Origin: Betaproteobacteria bacterium UBA5216
Lineage (GTDB): Bacteria > Pseudomonadota > Gammaproteobacteria > Burkholderiales > SG8-41
Direction: 5' to 3'
DNA: 64,000 nucleotides
Assembly: GCA_002412495.1 (NCBI GenBank)
Contig: DHVE01000054.1
Location: forward strand, 1 to 64,000
Each line of letters opens with the position of its first letter. Positions within the stretch are counted from its first letter, which is position 1. The translations under genes were made by a program, and so were the position numbers. Of the stretch, positions 52,861-62,709 are shown one piece after another. A model generated the notes under the pieces. The model had not been told where the DNA came from. It searched no databases and saw only the letters and a list, made by a program, of their open reading frames with translations.

Positions 52861-54918
52861 ATGAAAATTACCTATCCGTCGTTGTCTTTATCGTTGCGTG
52901 CGCGAAACTTCTTGCTCGCAATGCTGTTCGGAATCGGAGTGCATGCGGCAAATGCCCAGAACAGCATAGAGAGCATTAACGTATCTCCACAAAGTGGAGG
53001 CAAAGTGGTGGTTCGCGTGGGCTTGAAAGAAGCTCTGGCAACGCCCCCGGCAGGATTTACGGTAAACAATCCGCCGCGGCTGGCATTCGATTTTGCGAAT
53101 ACAGCCAATGCCATGGGCAAAAACGTACAGGACGTTTCCAATGCCGACGTGCGCCGTATCAATGTGGTGCAGGCCGGCAATCGTACGCGCATGGTTCTTG
53201 AACTGACTCGTGCGTTGAACTATGAAACGCAGCTAGATGGCAAAGTAGTTCTTATCACGTTACAAGGAACAACGGCGGCGGAAGTGGGTGCTAGCGGCCA
53301 ACGGTTTGCAGACACCGCTGTTATTGACCAAAAACATAGCTTGCGTAACGTCGATTTCCGTCGTGGTAGCGCGGGGGAGGGACGTGTCGTTATTGATCTG
53401 TCTGATAACCAGGTCGGCATCGATTTACGGAAACAAGGCCGTTCAATTATTGTAGATTTCGTTAATTCTGACTTGCCGGCCAATCTGGCCAAGCGCTATG
53501 ACGTTGCAGACTTTGGTACGCCTGTCCAATTGATCGAGGCGACAAAACAAGGGAACAGTGCCCGCGTGGTGATTACGCCGACCGGCAATTGGGAGCATTC
53601 CGCGTATCAAGCCGACAATCGCTTTATCGTGGAGGTGAAGCGGGTTGTGGAAGATCCGAATCGGCTGGTGCAGAAAGGGTTTGCCGGGGAAAAACTTTCT
53701 CTTAACTTTCAAAACGTCGAGGTTCGATCAGTATTGCAAGTGCTGGCTGATTTTACGGGCCTGAATATCATCACCAGTGATTCGGTGACCGGCAATTTGA
53801 CGCTTCGGCTTAAAGATGTACCTTGGGATCAGGCCTTGGATATTATTCTGCGTAGCAAGGGCTTGGATATGCGCAAGGAAGGCACCGTCGTCTGGATTGC
53901 GCCGCGCGACGAACTGGCGACGCGTGAAAAATTGGCCCTAGAGTCACGTTCGCAGATATCTGATCTGGAGCCGATGCAGACCGAGCGATTCCAGATCAAT
54001 TACCAGAAAGCTGATTTAATTGTGCCGCAGCTTATCGGGACTGGCGGGGCCGCTGCTGCAAACCGTCTGCTGTCTAAGCGCGGTAGTGTCACCGTTGATG
54101 CTCGATCCAATCAGCTTTTTGTGCAGGACACGCCTTCGCGCCTTGAAGATGTGCGACGCCTGATTCGTGCCATCGATATCCCGGTGCGCCAGGTAATGAT
54201 CGAGGCCCGGATAGTTGAAGCATCGGACACTTTCAGCCGTAATCTGGGCTCTCGCCTAAGTTATGTGGACAACACGGCGAATCAGATTGGTTTGCCGATA
54301 AACGGTTCAAACCCGTTACGGCTAGGCGTTGGTGGAACTAGCAGTGCGCCAATTGGCGGCCCGGTGGGGACCTTGTCTACTGTTCTATTTAATAATAAAC
54401 AAACCCGCTTTCTGAATCTTGAATTGACGGCGTTACAAGCAGACGGCAAGGGCAAGATAATTTCCAGCCCGCGGGTTATTACCTCTAACCAGTCCGAGGC
54501 GACCATTGAAGATGGCACTGAGATTCCCTATCAGCAGGCGTCATCCAGCGGTGCAACAGCTGTATCGTTCAAAAAAGCCACGCTTTCACTTAAAGTAAAA
54601 CCGCAGGTTACACCCGACGATAACGTCATAATGACATTGCGAGTGAATAAGGATTCACGAGGCGAGGTCACAAATGGCGTGCCTGCTATCAACACAAAGC
54701 AGGTATCGACAGAGGTGTTGGTGGAAAACGGAGGTACCGTAGTTCTCGGGGGCATCTACACCTCTGAAGAGCGATCCGACACGTCCAAGGTGCCGGTGTT
54801 GGGTGATTTACCTTACGTGGGCTTTCTGTTCAAGAACAACCAAAAGGTGGATGATCGGCGCGAGTTACTGGTATTTATCTCACCGAAAATCCTCAAAGAT
54901 AATCTGAACGTGCGGTAG
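52861..54918 (+). CDS. pilQ: Type IV pilus secretin PilQ
   Basis: 685-residue outer-membrane secretin through which the pilus passes. Signal peptide to about residue 33; two AMIN-like peptidoglycan-binding regions (about 38-250); an STN/secretin N0 domain (LQVLADFTGLNIITSD); N1 domain; secretin core ending with VVLGGIYTSEERSDTSKVPV and the S-domain VPVLGDLPYVGFLFKN. The ATG 52861 has a CAGGAGA site. The C-terminal part is lower in GC than the neighbouring aro genes. Confidence 0.95.
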   Translation: MKITYPSLSLSLRARNFLLAMLFGIGVHAANAQNSIESINVSPQSGGKVVVRVGLKEALATPPAGFTVNNPPRLAFDFANTANAMGKNVQDVSNADVRRINVVQAGNRTRMVLELTRALNYETQLDGKVVLITLQGTTAAEVGASGQRFADTAVIDQKHSLRNVDFRRGSAGEGRVVIDLSDNQVGIDLRKQGRSIIVDFVNSDLPANLAKRYDVADFGTPVQLIEATKQGNSARVVITPTGNWEHSAYQADNRFIVEVKRVVEDPNRLVQKGFAGEKLSLNFQNVEVRSVLQVLADFTGLNIITSDSVTGNLTLRLKDVPWDQALDIILRSKGLDMRKEGTVVWIAPRDELATREKLALESRSQISDLEPMQTERFQINYQKADLIVPQLIGTGGAAAANRLLSKRGSVTVDARSNQLFVQDTPSRLEDVRRLIRAIDIPVRQVMIEARIVEASDTFSRNLGSRLSYVDNTANQIGLPINGSNPLRLGVGGTSSAPIGGPVGTLSTVLFNNKQTRFLNLELTALQADGKGKIISSPRVITSNQSEATIEDGTEIPYQQASSSGATAVSFKKATLSLKVKPQVTPDDNVIMTLRVNKDSRGEVTNGVPAINTKQVSTEVLVENGGTVVLGGIYTSEERSDTSKVPVLGDLPYVGFLFKNNQKVDDRRELLVFISPKILKDNLNVR

Positions 54919-54956
54919 CGGATAGTTAGAGAAGGCGCGTTCATAGGCAATAGATT

Positions 54957-54987
54957 ACGCGGCATCCGAAGATGCCGCGTTGTTTTT
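54957..54987 (+). terminator. Rho-independent terminator after pilQ
   Basis: A perfect 10-bp stem (ACGCGGCATC with GATGCCGCGT), a CGAA loop and a T-rich tail (TGTTTTT). It ends the pilMNOPQ operon and separates it from aroK. Confidence 0.9.
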
Positions 54988-55055
54988 GGAGCACTGGAAT
55001 TCGATGCCAAAATACCAAGGCGCGACGGGATCATCGAATCGGCTAGAATCCGCCC

Positions 55056-55631
55056 ATGAATGCTACAGAACCCCCGCCCCAATTTGTGATCTCCGGTGAA
55101 AACATTATCCTAGTCGGCCTAATGGGTGCCGGGAAAACCTCGGTAGGCAAGGCATTGGCGCGCATTCTAGGTAAGACCTTTGTTGACTCGGATCAGGAAA
55201 TCGAACGCGCCACGGGCGTAAGAATCCCCCACATATTCGAGATCGAAGGTGAAGCGGGTTTCCGCGCGCGCGAGAGCAAGATGTTGGTGGAACTCGCGCA
55301 GCTCCGCAACATTGTTCTGGCCACCGGCGGCGGTGCTGTATTGGCTAAAGCAAATCGTGATTTGTTGGCCGCCAGCGGCACCGTGATTTACCTGCACGCG
55401 CCCGTGCGGTCTCTGGTCAAACGCACGAGGCGAGATCGCAACCGACCGCTGCTGCAGGTGCCTGATCCCGCCGCCAAGCTCACGGTATTGTACGAGCAGC
55501 GAGATCCACTGTATCGCGAAGTGGCGCACCTGATCGTGGATACCGGTGATCAGAGCGTGCGGGTGCTCGCGGGTCAGATTGAGGCTAAACTTCACGAACT
55601 CACCACCCCGGCCGCGCCCACAACGACCTGA
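55056..55631 (+). CDS. aroK: Shikimate kinase AroK
   Basis: Phosphorylates shikimate in aromatic amino acid synthesis. 191 residues. P-loop GLMGAGKTSVGKAL near residue 21, DSD motif (FVDSDQEIE), GGGAV and the LID region RDRNRPLLQ. The N-terminal dozen residues and the Pro/Thr tail are extra. It precedes aroB by 4 bases. Confidence 0.95.
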   Translation: MNATEPPPQFVISGENIILVGLMGAGKTSVGKALARILGKTFVDSDQEIERATGVRIPHIFEIEGEAGFRARESKMLVELAQLRNIVLATGGGAVLAKANRDLLAASGTVIYLHAPVRSLVKRTRRDRNRPLLQVPDPAAKLTVLYEQRDPLYREVAHLIVDTGDQSVRVLAGQIEAKLHELTTPAAPTTT

Positions 55632-55635
55632 TTTC

Positions 55636-56727
55636 ATGCACACTCTATCCGTAGACCTCGGCAATCGCAGCTACCCAATCCATATTGGCTCGGGACTTTA
55701 CACGCAAGAGCGGCTCATACCGGGGAAGCTGCTAGCGGGGAAAGCCGTTGTTATCACCAATGAAACGATCGCCCCGATCTACCTGGAGCCGTTGCTCGCC
55801 TCGCTGCGCGCCCGTGAGACCGCGGTTATCCCGATTGTGCTGCCGGACGGTGAAGCCTATAAAAGTTGGGAAACGCTGAACAAGATTTTTGACGCATTGC
55901 TCTCGAATCGCTGCGAGCGCAAGACGCCCTTGATCGCGCTCGGCGGCGGCGTCATCGGCGATCTTACGGGTTTTGCCGCCGCGACCTATCAACGTGGCGT
56001 ACCTTTTATTCAGATCCCTACGACGCTACTGGCGCAGGTGGATTCCGCCGTCGGCGGCAAGACCGCCATCAATCATCCGCTGGGCAAAAACATGATCGGC
56101 GCGTTTTATCAGCCACAGGTGGTAATTGCGGACATGGACACGCTGCGCACTCTGCCCCCGCGCGAACTCGCCGCAGGTCTCGCTGAAGTCATCAAGTACG
56201 GATTTATCCGGGATTCCGAGTTTCTCGACTGGCTGGAAAAAAACATAGACCGGCTGAACGCGCTGGAGCCAGAAGCACTTGCTTTTGCCGTCGAACGATC
56301 CTGTCAGAATAAGGCCGAAGTCGTCGCCAGCGACGAACGCGAAACGGGGGATCGCGCGTTGCTGAATTTCGGGCACACGTTTGGGCACGCGATTGAAGCG
56401 GGCATGGGGTATGGCACCTGGCTGCACGGCGAAGCGGTAGCGGCGGGCATGGTCATGGCGGCGAGATTTTCCGAGAAACTCGGCTTGATCAACAAAGCCG
56501 ATGTTCAGCGCGTGGTGGATATTCTGTTGCGCGCCAAACTCCCCGTTGCCGCGCCGGAACTGGGTGCCGACCGCTACCTCGATCTTATGGGGCACGATAA
56601 AAAGGTTGAAGGCGGCAAGATCAAATTCATTCTCCTGAAAACCCCCGGCGAAGCCTTTATCAGCAACCAGTACGACGCAGCCGCGCTCTCCGGCGTGCTC
56701 TCCACGCCCGCGGAAATCCATGCTTAA
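55636..56727 (+). CDS. aroB: 3-dehydroquinate synthase AroB
   Basis: NAD- and metal-dependent cyclisation of DAHP, second step of the shikimate pathway. 363 residues. Motifs: LPDGEAYKSWETLNKIFDAL, ALGGGVIGDLTGFAAATYQR and IPTTLLAQVDSAVGGKTAIN; metal-binding His in NFGHTFGHAIE. ATG 55636 follows the aroK stop closely; the open frame upstream belongs to a shadow. It overlaps dgt by 8 bases. Confidence 0.95.
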   Translation: MHTLSVDLGNRSYPIHIGSGLYTQERLIPGKLLAGKAVVITNETIAPIYLEPLLASLRARETAVIPIVLPDGEAYKSWETLNKIFDALLSNRCERKTPLIALGGGVIGDLTGFAAATYQRGVPFIQIPTTLLAQVDSAVGGKTAINHPLGKNMIGAFYQPQVVIADMDTLRTLPPRELAAGLAEVIKYGFIRDSEFLDWLEKNIDRLNALEPEALAFAVERSCQNKAEVVASDERETGDRALLNFGHTFGHAIEAGMGYGTWLHGEAVAAGMVMAARFSEKLGLINKADVQRVVDILLRAKLPVAAPELGADRYLDLMGHDKKVEGGKIKFILLKTPGEAFISNQYDAAALSGVLSTPAEIHA

Positions 56728-57841
56728 AGTCGCGCCCTATGCCGCGCAAGCGGCGGCCACCAGCGGCCGCCTGCATCGCGAGCCCGCAGCGCAGGGCCGC
56801 AGTGAATTTCAGCGTGATCGAGACCGCATCATTCACTCCACCGCGTTTCGGCGGCTCGAATACAAGACCCAGGTATTCGTGAACCACGAAGGCGATTTGT
56901 TCCGAACCCGTCTGACGCACAGCCTGGAGGTCGCGCAAATTTCGCGCTCCATCGCGCGCCAGTTGAATCTGGATGAAGACCTCACCGAGGCTATTACGCT
57001 GGCGCACGATCTCGGCCACACACCCTTCGGCCATGCCGGGCAAGATGCCCTGAATACCTGCATGAAACCCTATGGCGGCTTCGAGCACAATCTGCAAAGT
57101 CTGCGCGTGGTCGATCATCTCGAACAGCGCTACGGCGGTTTTGACGGCCTCAATCTCACGTTTGAAACCCGCGAAGGCATCTTGAAGCATTGCTCGCGAA
57201 AAAATGCGTTGCAACTCGGCGCAGTGGGCGAACGTTTCATCAAACGGCGGCGCCCTTCGCTCGAAGCCCAACTCGTCAACCTGTCAGACGAACTGGCCTA
57301 CAACAATCACGATGTAGACGATGGCTTGCGTTCCGGATTGGTTACGTTGGAGCAGCTTTCCACCGTGCCAATTTTTTACCGCCATCGCGAACAGGCGCTC
57401 AAGGAATTCCCAAAGATCAATGGCCGCCGCCTGATCCACGAAACCGTCCGCCGTATGATCAGCACCTTGGTGTCTGATCTCACGCGCCAGAGCGCGACCA
57501 ATATTCGCGCTCTGACGCCCAAGTCGGTGGAAGACGTGCGGCGCGCGCCGGCACTGATAGCCTTCAGTCCGCGCATCGAAAAGGAGCAGCTTGAATTGAA
57601 GCAATTCCTGCGCGTCAATCTCTATCAGCACTATCGCGTGGCGCGCATGAGCAGCAAGGCGCGGCGCATCATCACCGAATTGTTCGACGCCCTGCTCGCC
57701 GAACCCAAGCTGCTGCCGCCCGATTTTCAGGCGCGGGCCCGTGACGACAAACCGCGCGCCATCGCCGATTACATCGCTGGCATGACAGACCGCTACGCCA
57801 TGCTGGAACACCGCCGGCTGTTCGCCGTGGAGCCCGTCTAA
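56720..57841 (+). CDS. dgt: dNTP triphosphohydrolase (Dgt-like, HD domain)
   Basis: 373-residue deoxyguanosinetriphosphatase-like protein that hydrolyses dNTPs to deoxynucleosides and triphosphate. The HD metal site is visible: RLTHSLEVAQ (His) and LAHDLGHTPFGHAG (His-Asp), with RDRIIHSTAFRRL at the start. This short type-2 form is typical of non-enteric bacteria. It overlaps aroB and probably shares its mRNA; its function there is not obviously related. Confidence 0.93.
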   Translation: MLKVAPYAAQAAATSGRLHREPAAQGRSEFQRDRDRIIHSTAFRRLEYKTQVFVNHEGDLFRTRLTHSLEVAQISRSIARQLNLDEDLTEAITLAHDLGHTPFGHAGQDALNTCMKPYGGFEHNLQSLRVVDHLEQRYGGFDGLNLTFETREGILKHCSRKNALQLGAVGERFIKRRRPSLEAQLVNLSDELAYNNHDVDDGLRSGLVTLEQLSTVPIFYRHREQALKEFPKINGRRLIHETVRRMISTLVSDLTRQSATNIRALTPKSVEDVRRAPALIAFSPRIEKEQLELKQFLRVNLYQHYRVARMSSKARRIITELFDALLAEPKLLPPDFQARARDDKPRAIADYIAGMTDRYAMLEHRRLFAVEPV

Positions 57842-58012
57842 ACCGTGTCGAATCCACTGCTGACGCCAAAAATTCCCTATTGAAGCAAGGGCTTGGTACC
57901 GGTAGACTTGTAGGGTTTCACCCCTTTATTTTTGGTTCCGCTGCGGTATTTTTGTGGCGGCGCAATAGTTTTCACTTAAGCAATTGTTTTTATTGAATAT
58001 TTGGTGATGCCC

Positions 58013-61000
58013 ATGAACCCGGATTCTGTGAGCGATTGTTACCCGCCCGCTGCCCAAGGTCTGTACGACCCGGCCAACGAACATGATGCCTGTGGCGTCG
58101 GTTTTGTTGCGAACATCAAGGGCAAGAAAAGCCACGAAATCATCGAGCAAGGTCTCACCATCCTGAAAAACCTCACCCATCGCGGCGCGGTGGGCGCGGA
58201 CCCCAAGGCGTCCGACGGCGCAGGCATTTTGATCCAGATGCCCGACACTTTTTTCCGTCAGGAGATGGCCAAGCAGGGCGTGAAGCTGCCGCCGTTCGGG
58301 CAGTACGGCGTGGGCATGGTGTTTCTGCCGCGCGAACCGGCCTCGCGATTTGCCTGCGAATACGAAATCGAACGCGCGATCAAGGATGAAGGCCAGGTGC
58401 TGCTCGGTTGGCGCGATGTGCCCGTCGATAACACCGATCTGGGTGAATCCGTAAAAAAGATCGAACCGGTCATCCGCCAGGTGTTCGTCAAGCGCGGCTC
58501 CGGCGTCACCGTGACCGACGCCCTGGAGCGCAAGCTCTACGTCATCCGCAAGGCTTCTGGCCACGCCATTCAGGCGCTGCATCTGAAGCACGGCTCGGAG
58601 TTTTATGTGTCGTCGTTTTCCGCGCGCACCGTGGTGTACAAGGGCATGCTGATGGCCAATCAGGTCGGCGTGTTCTATAAGGATTTACAAGACGCGCGCG
58701 TCGTGTCGGCGCTCGCGCTGATACACCAGCGCTTTTCGACCAACACGTTTCCCACGTGGGATTTGGCACACCCGTTTCGCATGATCGCGCACAACGGCGA
58801 GATCAACACACTGCGCGGTAACGTCAACTGGATACGCGCGCGGCAAGGCGCGATATCGAGTCCGATCCTCGGCGACGATCTCCAGAAACTTTGGCCGCTG
58901 ATCTATCCGGGCCAATCCGATTCCGCGTCGTTCGACAACGCGCTGGAGTTGCTGGTGATGAGCGGCTACTCGATAGCGCACGCCGTGATGATGATGATTC
59001 CCGAAGCATGGGAAGGCCACGCGCTGATGGACGCCAGCCGCCGCGCGTTCTACGAATATCACGCCGCAATGATGGAGCCGTGGGACGGACCCGCCGCGAT
59101 AGCCTTTACCGATGGTCGCCAGATCGGCGCTACGCTCGATCGAAATGGCTTGCGCCCGGCGCGTTATATTGTCACCAGCGATGATCTGGTGGTAATGGGT
59201 TCGGAGTGCGGCTGCCTGAACATTCCTGAAGAAAAAATCATCAAGAAGTGGCGCTTGCAGCCGGGCAAAATGTTCCTGGTGGACCTCGAAAAAGGCCGCA
59301 TCGTTGACGACAACGAGCTAAAGGAAACGCTCGCGTCGACCAAGCCGTACGCCGAATGGATCGATCGCATCCGAGTCAAACTGGATGACGTTGAAAGCGA
59401 CAAGGCGCAGCCGGAACGCAGTGATGTGTCGTTGCTCGACCGCCAACAGGCCTTCGGCTGGACGCAGGAAGAACTGAAGTTCCTGCTGATGCCCATGGCC
59501 AACAACGGCGAAGAGGCCATCGGCTCCATGGGCAATGATTCGCCCATGGCTGTTTTATCCAATAAAAACAAAACCTTATATCACTACTTCAAGCAGCTGT
59601 TCGCGCAGGTGACGAACCCGCCGATAGATCCAATACGTGAAGAGCTAGTGACTTCGCTGGTGTCGTTTATCGGGCCGAAGCCCAACCTGCTCGGCATCGA
59701 CGAAACCAATCCACCGATTCGGCTCGAAGTCAGCCAGCCCGTGCTCGATTTTTATGAGATGGAAAAAATCCGTCATATTGATCGCTACACCGACGGCAAA
59801 TTCAAGTCGTGCGAACTCGACGTCACCTACCCGCTGGCGTGGGGCAACGAGGCCATCGAAGCGCGACTGGCAAGCCTCGCCGCACAGGCCGAAGACGCCG
59901 TGCGCACGGGCTACTCGATCCTTATTCTGTCTGATCGCAAGGTTAACCGCGACAACGTGGCCATACCTGCATTGCTGGCGTTGTCGGCGATTCATCAGCA
60001 TTTGACGGATAAAGGCTTGCGTACCAGCGCCGGCTTGGTTGTTGAAACCGGCAGTGCGCGCGAGGTGCATCACTTCGCATTGCTCGGCGGTTACGGCGCG
60101 GAAGCCGTGCATCCTTATCTCGCGATGGAAACGCTGCTGGATCTCGCCGAAAGCAAGCAACTCGGCGCCGATGTCGACGGCAAAAAAGCCATCAAGAATT
60201 TCGTCAAGGCCGTGGGCAAGGGCTTGCGCAAAGTGATGTCCAAGATGGGCATCTCGACGTATATGTCGTACACCGGCGCGCAGATATTCGAAGCCGTGGG
60301 CCTGGCTAAGGTTCTGGTGGATAAATATTTCACCGGCACCACGTCGAACGTGGAAGGCATAGGGCTCTTTCGCGTGGCCGAAGAAGCGATCCGCACCCAT
60401 CGCGCTGCATTCGGCAACGACCCAGTGCTCGCGGGTGCGCTCGACGCGGGCGGCGAATATGCCTGGCGCGTGCGCGGCGAAGAACACATGTGGACGCCGG
60501 ACGCCATCGCCAAGTTGCAGCACGCGACACGGCAAAAAAGTTATTCCAGCTTCAAGGAATACACACAGATTATCGATGATCAATCCAAGCGGCACATGAC
60601 GTTTCGAGGGCTGTTCGAATTCAAATTCGACCAATGCAAACCCGTGCCGATTGAAGAAGTGGAGTCTGCCGCGGACATAGTCAAACGGTTCTCCACGGGT
60701 GCGATGTCGCTCGGCTCGATTTCCACCGAGGCGCACACCTCGCTCGCCATCGCCATGAACCGCATCGGTGGCAAATCCAACACTGGCGAGGGCGGCGAAG
60801 ATCGCAATCGTTTTGCGCCGGTGAAAGCCGGTGAAACGCTGCAATCCAAATTAGGCGCGGCGCGCGTGGAGAACTTCGCCGAAATTCACGAAGGTGATTC
60901 GCTCAAGTCGAAAATCAAGCAGGTGGCTTCGGGACGTTTCGGTGTAACCGCCGAATATTTATCGAGCGCGGAACAAATCCAGATCAAGATGGCGCAGGGC

Positions 61001-62683
61001 GCCAAGCCCGGTGAGGGCGGCCAATTACCCGGCAAAAAAGTGTCGGAGTACATCGCCGAGCTGCGTTACTCCACGCCCGGCGTCGAGCTCATTTCGCCGC
61101 CGCCACATCATGATATTTATTCGATTGAAGATCTCGCACAACTGATTCACGATCTGAAAAACGGCAACCCCAAGGCGTCCATTAGCGTGAAACTGGTTTC
61201 CGAAATCGGCGTGGGCACGGTGGCCGCGGGCGTCGCAAAGGCCAAGGCGGATCACGTTACCATTTCCGGTCACGACGGCGGTACGGGCGCGTCGCCCTGG
61301 TCGTCGATCAAGCACGCGGGCACGTCGTGGGAACTGGGTCTGGCCGAAACGCAACAAACGTTGGTGCTCAACAAGCTGCGCAGCCGCATTGCCGTTCAAG
61401 TCGATGGCCAACTAAAAACGGGTCGTGACGTGGTGATCGGCGCGCTGCTGGGTGCGGACGAATTTGGTTTCGCCACGGCGCCGCTGGTCACGCAGGGCTG
61501 CATCATGATGCGCAAATGCCATCTCAATACCTGCCCGGTCGGCGTGGCCACGCAGGATCCAGTGCTGCGCAAAAAATTCACCGGCAAGCCCGAGCACGTG
61601 ATCAATTTCTTTTTCTTTATTGCCGAAGAAATTCGCGAGTTGATGGCGCAACTGGGCGTGCGCAAATTCAATGAGCTGATCGGGCGTTCGGATTTGCTCG
61701 ACATGCAAAAAGGCGTCACGCACTGGAAAGCCCTGAGCCTGGATTTCACGCGCATATTCGCGCAGCCTAAAGTCAGCCCGGACGTGTCGCGCTTCCACTG
61801 CGAAACGCAGGATCACGGCCTCGACAAGGCCATCGATATGCGCCTGATCGAGCTTGCGCAGCCGGCATTGACCCAGGGCGAAAAGGTCACGATCGACATG
61901 CCGATCCGCAACATCAACCGTACGGTCGGCACCATGCTGTCGCACGAAGTCGCCCGGCGGTATCAGCACGCCGGGTTGCCGGACGACACCATTCACGTGC
62001 GTTTTGCAGGATCCGCCGGCCAAAGTTTCGGCGCATTCCTCGCGCGCGGGGTGACGCTCGATTTGATCGGCGACACCAATGACTATTGCGGCAAAGGCTT
62101 GTCCGGCGGGCGCGTCAGCGTGCAGCCGTCACCCAAGTTCAAGGGCGATCCCACGGAAAATATCATTACCGGCAATGCGGTATTGTATGGCGCGATTGAA
62201 GGCGAAGCCTATTTCCGCGGCGTGGCGGGCGAGCGTTTTGCGGTGCGTAACTCTGGCGCGCATGCGGTGGTCGAAGGCGTCGGCGATCACGGCTGTGAAT
62301 ACATGACCGGGGGCACGATCGTGGTGCTGGGCATGACCGGGCGCAATTTCGCGGCGGGCATGTCGGGCGGCATCGCGTATGTGTATAACGACAGCGGCGT
62401 TTTCGAGCGGTACTGCAACGGCGCGATGGTCAAGCTTGAGCCGGTGCTCACCGAAAAAGAACAGGAGGCCAGGATCGCGTGCGAGTTGTGGCATCGCGGA
62501 CTGAGCGACGAAGCGCAGCTCAAGCAAATGATCGACGCGCATGCGCGCAACACCGGCAGCGCGCGCGCCAAGGCGATATTGGATAACTGGGCCGCCGAGC
62601 GCGCAAAATTCGTGAAAGTGTTCCCGCACGAATACCGCCGCGCACTCGGCGAACTGGCCGCAAGCCACAAAAAAGTCGCTTAA
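58013..62683 (+). CDS. gltB: Glutamate synthase (NADPH) large subunit GltB
   Basis: Makes two glutamates from glutamine and 2-oxoglutarate with electrons from GltD. 1556 residues. The Ntn glutaminase domain starts at the Cys in EHDACGVGFVANI, which becomes residue 1 after cleavage of a propeptide of about 30 residues. The central and FMN-binding synthase domains follow (HDGGTGASPWSSIKHAG); the 3Fe-4S ligands are in CHLNTCPVG with a Cys upstream in QGCIMMRKC. The C-terminal GXGXG repeat domain has GTIVVLG. Start: ATG 58013 with GGTG; in-frame TTG and ATG lie just upstream. Confidence 0.95.
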   Translation: MNPDSVSDCYPPAAQGLYDPANEHDACGVGFVANIKGKKSHEIIEQGLTILKNLTHRGAVGADPKASDGAGILIQMPDTFFRQEMAKQGVKLPPFGQYGVGMVFLPREPASRFACEYEIERAIKDEGQVLLGWRDVPVDNTDLGESVKKIEPVIRQVFVKRGSGVTVTDALERKLYVIRKASGHAIQALHLKHGSEFYVSSFSARTVVYKGMLMANQVGVFYKDLQDARVVSALALIHQRFSTNTFPTWDLAHPFRMIAHNGEINTLRGNVNWIRARQGAISSPILGDDLQKLWPLIYPGQSDSASFDNALELLVMSGYSIAHAVMMMIPEAWEGHALMDASRRAFYEYHAAMMEPWDGPAAIAFTDGRQIGATLDRNGLRPARYIVTSDDLVVMGSECGCLNIPEEKIIKKWRLQPGKMFLVDLEKGRIVDDNELKETLASTKPYAEWIDRIRVKLDDVESDKAQPERSDVSLLDRQQAFGWTQEELKFLLMPMANNGEEAIGSMGNDSPMAVLSNKNKTLYHYFKQLFAQVTNPPIDPIREELVTSLVSFIGPKPNLLGIDETNPPIRLEVSQPVLDFYEMEKIRHIDRYTDGKFKSCELDVTYPLAWGNEAIEARLASLAAQAEDAVRTGYSILILSDRKVNRDNVAIPALLALSAIHQHLTDKGLRTSAGLVVETGSAREVHHFALLGGYGAEAVHPYLAMETLLDLAESKQLGADVDGKKAIKNFVKAVGKGLRKVMSKMGISTYMSYTGAQIFEAVGLAKVLVDKYFTGTTSNVEGIGLFRVAEEAIRTHRAAFGNDPVLAGALDAGGEYAWRVRGEEHMWTPDAIAKLQHATRQKSYSSFKEYTQIIDDQSKRHMTFRGLFEFKFDQCKPVPIEEVESAADIVKRFSTGAMSLGSISTEAHTSLAIAMNRIGGKSNTGEGGEDRNRFAPVKAGETLQSKLGAARVENFAEIHEGDSLKSKIKQVASGRFGVTAEYLSSAEQIQIKMAQGAKPGEGGQLPGKKVSEYIAELRYSTPGVELISPPPHHDIYSIEDLAQLIHDLKNGNPKASISVKLVSEIGVGTVAAGVAKAKADHVTISGHDGGTGASPWSSIKHAGTSWELGLAETQQTLVLNKLRSRIAVQVDGQLKTGRDVVIGALLGADEFGFATAPLVTQGCIMMRKCHLNTCPVGVATQDPVLRKKFTGKPEHVINFFFFIAEEIRELMAQLGVRKFNELIGRSDLLDMQKGVTHWKALSLDFTRIFAQPKVSPDVSRFHCETQDHGLDKAIDMRLIELAQPALTQGEKVTIDMPIRNINRTVGTMLSHEVARRYQHAGLPDDTIHVRFAGSAGQSFGAFLARGVTLDLIGDTNDYCGKGLSGGRVSVQPSPKFKGDPTENIITGNAVLYGAIEGEAYFRGVAGERFAVRNSGAHAVVEGVGDHGCEYMTGGTIVVLGMTGRNFAAGMSGGIAYVYNDSGVFERYCNGAMVKLEPVLTEKEQEARIACELWHRGLSDEAQLKQMIDAHARNTGSARAKAILDNWAAERAKFVKVFPHEYRRALGELAASHKKVA

Positions 62684-62709
62684 AAACATAAACTGACGGT
62701 AATACGGCC